From Laccaria trichodermophora (Eukaryota > Basidiomycota > Agaricomycetes > Agaricales > Hydnangiaceae): DNA of 64,000 nt. The position numbers and the translations under genes were made by a program. The notes below the pieces were generated by a model. The model was not told where the DNA came from. It did not search any database and saw only the letters and a program-made list of their open reading frames with translations. This document shows positions 56,797 through 64,000 of the stretch, one piece after another. Each line of letters starts with the position of its first letter. Within the stretch, counting starts at the first letter, position 1. The stretch spans positions 992,001-1,056,000 of the forward strand of contig JACTVC010000004.1 in NCBI GenBank assembly GCA_018417955.1. The letters run 5' to 3'.

Positions 56797-56928
56797 GTTG
56801 TGTATCCATAATACATATATACAAATAGACCAACTCGTGGCATGATTGGGGGTCTTTTGGCGTCTGGGCGCTCCTCTTTCTTCCTTTCCATCTCTCATCC
56901 GAAACCTTTCCATCGTCGATATCTCAAC

Positions 56929-59871
56929 ATGAGCGGAGCGAACGTTCTTGCGGGCGCTCACCACTTTATTGCTAACAACAGCACATTCAATAATGCTAAC
57001 ACTGTGAGTAGAATGGTTATCGTGTTAATGTACCAGTGAATGAAGCTGAGAGTACGGATCTCTGGCAGATGCACATCCACAACATCAACAACGGCAACAG
57101 GACGACGTCTGACGGGGTCATCCCTCTCACGCCAAACCCAAGCAATCGGTTCACAGGGCGGACAGAAGTCATCGCCAAACTCAAGAGGCATTTTCTTGAC
57201 AACACAAATGACGGAGCTAAGAAGAGAAAGTTCTTCCTGTTGCACGGAATGGGGGGTATTGGAAAGACTCAGATTTGTTTAAAGTTTGTGGAGGACATGT
57301 CTGACCAGTGAGTATCTATTGAATACCACTTCAATGCCTTTTAATTCAAATTCAATTACCTTCAGCTTTTCTCATGTTTTTTGGGTTGATGCATCCTCAG
57401 TCAGCACCATCACACAGGCACTGAAGGGTATCTGTAACCTTCCTGAGGCTCAGTCTTCTGCTCTGGATGGCTCACCTGAATCTGCTCTTTGCTGGATTGG
57501 CTTGCTGAAAGAGAACTATGCAATGGTGTTTGACAATGCTGATGTTCTATCACCTGCTGAGCTGGAAGCTTATCTTCCACCTGGAAGGGGTGGAAATATT
57601 CTGATAACTAGTCGCAATTCTGCCATGAGGAGGCTAACTTCACCTGAGAACTCTCTTGAAATAACTGAGATGGAAGAGAATGATGCTCTTGAATTACTTC
57701 TAAAAGCTAGTTGTTTGAATTCATCTTCAATAGAGTTTCAATCTGAAGCTTCTAAGATTGTGAAAGAGCTCTTCTGTCTTCCTCTTGCAATTGATCAGGC
57801 TGGTGCTTACATTGCTTCTGGAGCAACCACTATCAGAGACTATCTTGCAACATATTCAGAGCACCGAAAAACATTATTATTTCATTCAGATTTTACTGGA
57901 GCTTCTAAGTATAACAAAACTGTCTATGAAACTTGGGAGCTATCATACAAAGAAATTCAGAGATGGGCTAAATCTGATGATTCTCATAAGGCCAAAGCAG
58001 CCAATAGTGCAATGCTCCTTCTGGAATTATTCCCTTTCTTCCATCATGAGGGGATTACTGAAGACATCTTTTTTTATGCTGCTCTTCAAGAAGATGAGAA
58101 AATTCCTGGCTCAAAGTTACCTATTGCCAGCTCTCTGCTGGATCGGAGACTACTTCCTCTTAATAAATTGGGTACTTGGGATAACTTTGTCTTCAAAGAG
58201 GGAGTTCGAATATTACTGTCATTTGCCTTGATCAAAAAAGGTCCATCTGATGGTGTGTATGCAATGCATCCACTGGTCCATACCTGGGGCAGAGACAGAA
58301 TGCTTTCAAATGAGAAAAAACAATGTTGCTTAATGGCATATGTGACTTTGTCTTGTTCATTAAGCTGGGGTGAAGACCAGCCATATGGATTTCGGAGGGT
58401 CTTGGTAACACATATAAGAACAAGTATGGAGCATTTCAAGAATGGTGTCATTTACTTAGATGATTCTTATGCCAAGTGTGGGATATTGTTGATGGAACAA
58501 GGCTATTCAAGAGAAGCAGAAAACTTACAGATTAATGTTGTGGATACAAGGAACAGAATTCTTGGTGTGGAACACCCAGATACAATCAATGCTGTGGCAA
58601 ATCTAGCAGCCACATATCGAAACCTGGGAAAATACCTAGAGGCAGAGAAGCTGGAGATCCATATTCTAGATGCAAGAACCAGACTTCTTGGAGTGGAACA
58701 CCCAGATACAATCACTGCCATGGCAAATCTTGCAGCAACATATCGAAACCTGGGAAAATACACAGAGGCAGAGAAGCTGCAGATCCATATTCTAGATGCA
58801 AGAACCAGAATTCTTGGAGTGGAACACCCACGTACAATCAATGCCATGGCACATCTTGCAGAAACAGATCAATACCTGGGAAAATATGCAGAGGCAGAGA
58901 AGCTGGATATCCAAGTTCTGGATGCAAGGACCAGAATTCTTGGTGTGGAGCACCCAGATACAATCACTGCCATGGCACATCTTGCAGGAACATATCTATA
59001 CCTGGGAAAATACACAGATGCAGAGAAGCTGCAGATCCAAGTTCTGGATGCAAGCAACAGGATTCTTGGAGTGGAACACCTGGATATAATCAATGCCATG
59101 GCACATCTTGCAGCAACATATCAATTCCTGGGAAAATACACAGAGGCAGAGAAGCTGCAGATCCAAGTTCTGGACGCAAGGAACAGAATTCTTGGAGTGG
59201 CACACCCAGATACAATCAAGGCCATGGGAAATCTAGCTGCCGCTTATCGAAACTTAGGAAAATACACAGAGGCAGAGAAGCTGCAGATCCAGGTTCTTGA
59301 GTCAAGGAAGAGAATTCTTGGGGTGGAGCACCCAGATACAATTCATGCCATGGCACATCTAGCAGCAACATATCGAAACCTGCGGAAATACACAGAGGCA
59401 GAGAAGCTGCAGATCCAAGTTCTGGATGCAAGGAACAGAATCCTTGGAGTGAGACACCCAGATACAATCAATGCCATGGCACATCTAGCATCAACATATT
59501 ATAGACTGGGAAAATACACAGAGGCAGAGAAGCTGCAGATCCAAGTTCTGGATGCAAGCACCAGAATCCATGGAGTGGAACACCCAGATACAATCAATGC
59601 TATGGCACATCTAGCATCAACATATTATAGACTGGGAAAATACACAGAGGCGGAGAAGCTGCAGATCCAAGTTCTGGATGCAAGGAACAGGATCCTTGGA
59701 GTGGAACACCCAGGTACAATCAAGGCCATGGGAAATCTAGCCTCCACTTATCGAAAGCTGGAAACATATATAGCGGCAGAGAAGCTGGATGTCCAACCTC
59801 AGGAAATAAGGAATAAAGTTCCTGGAGCAGAATCTCCCCTTGTGAATTCTAGGGAAAAGGGTATGAAATGA
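56929..59871 (+). CDS. NLR-like NB-ARC/TPR protein, copy 2
   Basis: 945 aa from exons 56929-57003, 57051-57307 and 57366-59871. Introns of 47 nt (57004-57050) and 58 nt (57308-57365) have GTGAGT donors; the second acceptor keeps VEDMSD|HFSHVFWVDASS in frame. Residues 1-45 form a short Asn/His-rich segment with repeated FxxNNxxFNN-like pattern. The P-loop GMGGIGKT is at 91-98, then a Walker-B-like YAMVFDNAD, ILITSRNS, the GLPL-like PLAIDQAG and an MHD-like MHPLVHTW region. Ten TPR units occupy about residues 507-926. NLR-type STAND ATPases of fungi are implicated in nonself recognition and programmed cell death; the TPR array would be the sensor and the N-terminus the effector. No known effector domain (HET, NACHT-linked lipase etc.) is present. 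Confidence 0.9.
58555..59814 (+). repeat. ten 126-bp TPR units of NLR copy 2
   Basis: Ten tandem 42-aa units of the same type as 31419-32552. Units 8 and 9 are nearly identical (both carry LASTYYRLGKYTEAEKLQIQ), and that version also occurs as unit 4 of copy 1, pointing to unit exchange within or between arrays. Confidence 0.9.
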
Positions 59872-60767
59872 GCTTCATTTTTTCTTTTTCACTGACACTC
59901 ATATTTATATTATCAGTGCATTCTCTGACCAATCTTGTCAAGAGGATTTCAAAATTCAAGTCTGGGATGATGCATTCATTTCATAGTAAGAAACATCTCA
60001 ATGATGGCTTTGAAGGAACAAGTACTTAATTCTTCTTCCCCAATGCTTCCATCCTTCTCACCTATATTCATTTTCACTGAAATTCTGGCTTCTACTCATA
60101 TCTTGATATTCTGTTTAGTATGTTGAACAAATTTCTCTTTGTCTGACTGTTTTAATCAATGATTGACTGTATATGAGTTTATCAACAGCATCTCATGATT
60201 CACCATCCCATACTTTATGTCTGTGCTTGCATTCAAGCCCCTCTTCAACTGAGCTGTCCATTATCCTCCAATGCATCCACTAAGCTACCAATGTGCATTA
60301 AGGCCTCTTCAAGTTACCTTAGTTTTGTTGAACTGCAGATACAAGCCTACATAACTTCTGTCTGTGACAGCAGTGCCAATAGCAGATACAGTTATGTTGA
60401 ACTGTGCAATCAAAGTACCTTCATGAGATGTAGGAAATCTGAATTCTAAAATTTGGCAAGAACTTGAGCCACCTCAGGCATGTTAAAAAAACTTGATCAA
60501 GTATGTATATATATTTTTTCTTAAAAACCCCATACTTTTCCTTTACTTGCCATCAATGCAATTATGTCAGAAGCATCCTCCAATTTAGTGCCTTAAACCC
60601 TGTGTGTTGTGGAATTCACTATCATCATGCTTGTGCCAATCTTGAGTTCAAGGCCAATAACTGTCATGAATCATTCCACACCCATGCCCTCAAGGCATCC
60701 CCAAGACAGACCCCTCACCATGACACCTTGTTTCTCCATCCCTACTTTCTATTATCTCATTATCTTG
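59872..60767. other. NLR 3' flank, conserved with copy 1
   Basis: Matches 32610-33600 closely. ORFs here have no recognised domain. Confidence 0.4.
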
Positions 60768-61513
60768 TTATTCCTTGCTCCCATACCAGGGACCTATTAA
60801 CTGACAAGTCTTTAGCTTCAGTCTTCTCAGTTGAAATTTTGACTTCCTACCATGCTCAGCTTCTTCCATAACAGTGTCTTTGTCACATGTGATGCTCCCA
60901 CTGCTGCTCTTGCTGGAAGACTTGCTGACAGAAGAACTAAATGCAGAATGAATGATGTATGAGGCAGAATTGACATGATCTATTTTTTCATGAGTGATTA
61001 AAAATATTGAGAAAAATGACTGCATATGGATTGGGAATTTGAGGTTTGAAATATCCTGAGAGAGTGCATCCCAATTCCAACCTGAGTAAATCCCCAAATA
61101 GGCTGATTGGGTGTGCACCATGTGAATCCACTGCACAGCTTGTCATCCCATGTTCTGAAAATCGGTCAACCACACTTGAATGTTCTCTCACAGCATGTAC
61201 CCATAGAGTGGGTTCATACAATCAGGGTCTAACACCAATAAAACTGCCAGGTGCTGCATGGCAATGCAATCAAATTGAAATTGAGGAATGTGAGCACATA
61301 GTGTGATGGGTAAAGAAGGTTGATAGAGATGGACTGTGCTGCTGTGCATGTTATGACTTGCACTACACAGTGTAGTGCCCACCATAATGAGGTGCCAGTG
61401 GCAGGGTCAAGTGTGTAAAAAAGCTGGCTGTTAGGAAGTGAAAGAGTGATGAAATCATTGGCAGTGGGGCAATAGTTGAGAGGGTTAACATCATTGATGA
61501 TGGTGTTCACCAA
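60768..61513 (-). pseudogene. Agaricomycete-expanded hypothetical gene, copy 2
   Basis: Counterpart of 33600-34406. Fragments LSLPNSQLFYTLDPATGT, HLAVLLVLDPDCMNPLYG and SQDISNLKF occur in different frames, and a Ser-rich minus-strand tail (FSSSVSKSSSKSSSGS) ends at 60768. It is more decayed than copy 1. Function unknown. Confidence 0.4.
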
Positions 61514-61560
61514 TTGGAAGGGAGATGGAGGTTGGGTGGCAAAGGCATATAAAATTTGAT

Positions 61561-62035
61561 GGCCTGCATTGGTTGAAGAAGAATGAGGATCTATTTCATT
61601 GTTTGATAGAGATGGCAGAAAGTGTGTGTTAAACTCTGGAGTTTCTGGTATTTCAGTAATTGGTTACAATTTCTTGGAAAAGCTGACAACTAGAGGCTGA
61701 CACTTCTCAGTGGCAGTGGTCACCTTGCTTGCTGACAATACAGTTCCTGTTGCTCTCAGCCCTACTTCTGAACAAAACACTTCTGCACTAAGAGTCTCCT
61801 TGCTCATCACCAAACCACTTTGTGGTTTGCTCCTCACAGGTCAACTTTTTTTTTAAACATGAAAATGAAACTGTGTGTCAGAATCTCAGTGATGGGCAGG
61901 GTCAGGCTGGCATTTGGCAGGTTTTCGGCAGGTTTTGACTTGATAGGCATGTAGGGGGACGTCCCCTGTAAATTTAGCAAATTTCTTTAAGGGAATCAGA
62001 GCAGAAATGAGGTAGCTACATCCTTGCCAAGTTTG
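61561..62035. other. no supported gene
   Basis: Unique-looking sequence beyond the duplication edge. Nothing coding was recognised. Confidence 0.45.
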
Positions 62036-62120
62036 GGTGTAAGAAAAGGGCTTGTTTTGGTCAAATATGGTGAAAGTGAAATAGTCCATATTTGACCAAA
62101 ACAAGCCCTTTTCTTACACC
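62036..62120. other. perfect 35-bp inverted repeat (hairpin)
   Basis: 62036-62070 is the exact reverse complement of 62086-62120, with a 15-nt loop (TGAAAGTGAAATAGT). Transcribed, it would form a long hairpin like a milRNA/hpRNA precursor. No TIR-type tips or target duplication were noticed. Confidence 0.9.
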
Positions 62121-62574
62121 TATATCTCAACAACCACTGATTCAATTGACATGATTCAAAGTTCTGTATACTTGTATTAGCTAGTACTTAATTCTTCACA
62201 TTTTTTTGTACCCTCACATGAAGTATTTATAAAGCTCTCAAAACCTCATTTCTTTCACTTTTTCCTACGTGGAGCAGGGCATGAGATCCAGATCTCATAT
62301 TCATGTCAAAGATGTATATAGAACATTTGTATATTACCATATATATATGGTAACTATTCCCTGGAAGTTGGAGAGGATATAGAATTATTTGTGTGGTGCA
62401 ATACTTTTGTCTAGGCACTATAGCCATGGAATAGCAAGCCACTGAGACACCAAACCAGATAATGAAGATGAAATGGCTCAATAATCATACAAAATAAGCA
62501 CTCACTTTTCAAGTATGGTGTCAACACTATAATAAGTTGTGAGCGGTATTGCTGAATAAGACCAGATAAATGGG

Positions 62575-62850
62575 TTAGAAGAGAGAAGAAAAGTGAAGCA
62601 GGAAAAAGAAGCTTACCACCATATTTTTGAACATAATTAAAAAATACTTCACAATCAAATGGGGATTCTTGTTCATCCACCATACCTTGAGCCAATTGTT
62701 AATACCAATAAGTGGGTTGATACCATTGTGAAGTCGGAGGCCGAAATGTGGCCCCCATTTGTTGTGTTGGTCTATGGCCCAAATATCATTCACGCTGGCA
62801 GCATAGAACTGGCATCACTTGAAATGACAATGATGACAAGCATCAGGCTC
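62575..62850 (-). pseudogene. integrase-core-like gene fragment
   Basis: Minus-strand frame with VNDIWAIDQHNKWGPHFGL and GINPLIGINNWLKVWWMNKN, resembling the catalytic (rve-like) region of a hypothetical family common in Agaricomycetes. Only this exon is readable; upstream sequence (to about 63300) has scattered fragments. Assignment is from memory of motif context. Confidence 0.45.
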
Positions 62851-64000
62851 AGTCTGGTGTACGATGGCACTACCAGCGCTATCACATCCACATACCGCAA
62901 TATCACAAGTCCATTTTTTTCCTGATGAATGAGAAGCCTAATAGATAGTTAAATACATTATGCTAAGAAAAAGAATCTGAAGCTCACCATGGCACTTGCA
63001 TATTCAGCTCTACACATAGCTTTTCTTGAATCATGTCTGGCTCCTCAACTGGAATACTGTTGGTGTAGATCCTGGATGACCTCACTGGCAGTGATGGTAT
63101 CCAGAGTATGGGCCTGCCAAGTCCCCATCCTGATGCAACCTCTTGATGCTCAAAACACTATCCAAAATAGAAGCAAGTTACACACAATAAAACGAAAATA
63201 CAGGGCACTCCAATACAGTTATCCGACCAGGGTCATTCCATCTCCACTGGAGGTAGCATCTGTGCCATCATCTAATCTGAAAGAAAGGTCAGTTTAAAGT
63301 TATGTGGAGTGATTGAAAGCTGGGCAATGAACAAATAATTTCTTTCAATTTCAGATAGAATGCTTAGGAAAGACCTTGGAAACACACTTAAGATCATATT
63401 TCAGGATCATTTGAGGTGACATGATAATAAAACTCAATGGATTCTGGCATCCAGGGCTATATTGAGGTCCAAAGAATTGTGAGTAAGAAAATGTGGTCAA
63501 TTGTCAAACACAAAACTCACATAGTGTTCTCTGCTCTGATGAATCTGATCTAAAATGTTCTTGCTGAGTACTGGGCAATGCTCGCTTGTTCTTTTATTTC
63601 AGCCAAGGAGTTGGCAGTGGCCTGGAATATTCTGGTAATTTACCAACACAATAGCATTGCAATATGACTCTGAGAGCAAGAAGTATCAATGACATCAGGG
63701 GAAATGTTGTTTTGATTCTTATGACAAACAACGAGTATAAGTAATACTCACATTGATGTTCTGGTATTTTCATTGAGCACCGTAATTACATTTCAGAAGC
63801 CAGGTTATTGAATTGAGAACACATCCAGTAGTTATATGTGAAGCATATGTGTTCAGACGATGCCAACAGAAGGTGGATGTTAGACAGCAAGACTTAGGCA
63901 ATGGCAAGGCAGATTGCATAATTATCGTACAAATATTACAAATCAATTAAATGACTTAATAATATGTGGCCATCAATCAGCAACTGAGAATCCAGAGCAG
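62851..64000. other. no supported gene
   Basis: AT-rich. The plus ORF 62989-63297 lacks domains and probably overlaps the decayed 5' part of the minus-strand integrase-like gene. Confidence 0.4.

Larger units (their letters stand above)
56200..61560 (+). repeat. segmental duplication, copy 2
   Basis: Direct-orientation homologue of 27173-34320, shorter by the ~1.9 kb bHLH-NLR spacer and longer by one TPR unit. Left of 56200 the bHLH gene continues uniquely, so this copy retains the ancestral left junction. Confidence 0.85.

Overview
This window looks like an accessory, transposon-rich stretch of a mushroom-forming basidiomycete (Agaricomycetes) genome. The clues are short GT-AG introns of about 47-60 nt, a basidiomycete-type bHLH regulator, NB-ARC/TPR NLR-like receptors, KDZ, MULE, Tc1/mariner-type and Ty1/copia elements, and several hypothetical families that I remember as heavily expanded in Agaricomycetes. 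Family names come from reading the proteins by eye; no search was run, and the species cannot be named.

Layout. 1-13 kb: G/T-rich repeat copies, a decayed transposon-like gene boxed by inverted motif arrays and split by a hAT-type MITE, and a truncated PC-esterase-like gene. 14-20.1 kb: a nested pair, an intact Ty1/copia element (14853-19862, 5-bp target duplication) inside a hAT-like element (13995-20126, 8-bp duplication). 20-23.5 kb: relics of a short-chain dehydrogenase and a zinc-finger exon, then a hypothetical gene whose end runs into repeat sequence. 24.2-27 kb: a small island of ordinary genes, an F-box gene and a TatD/Scn1-type hydrolase gene, divergently transcribed. 27.2-34.3 kb and 56.2-61.6 kb: two direct copies of one segment carrying part of a bHLH gene head-to-head with an NLR-like gene. 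The second NLR copy is open throughout (945 aa, 10 TPR units); the first has an in-frame stop before its 9-unit TPR array. 35-54 kb, between the copies: a dead Tc1/mariner-like element, a non-autonomous element (39130-42820), a MULE relic, satellite-like repeats, and a 6.2-kb KDZ element (47498-53653) with two genes. 61.6-64 kb: a perfect 35-bp hairpin and an integrase-like relic.

Two things stand out. First, the bHLH/NLR locus has been duplicated and differentially broken: each copy kept a different part of the bHLH gene, both kept a CACGTG E-box upstream of the NLR, and the TPR arrays differ in unit number and at a few variable positions. Second, the KDZ element and its internally deleted relative share matching unequal ends, dense TGGARTCCA-type subterminal arrays, 8-bp target duplications and a tRNA-like module at the same relative place; the KDZ element itself interrupts a third tRNA-like sequence. 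I know of no description of that tRNA-like component, and it is the best candidate here for something new.
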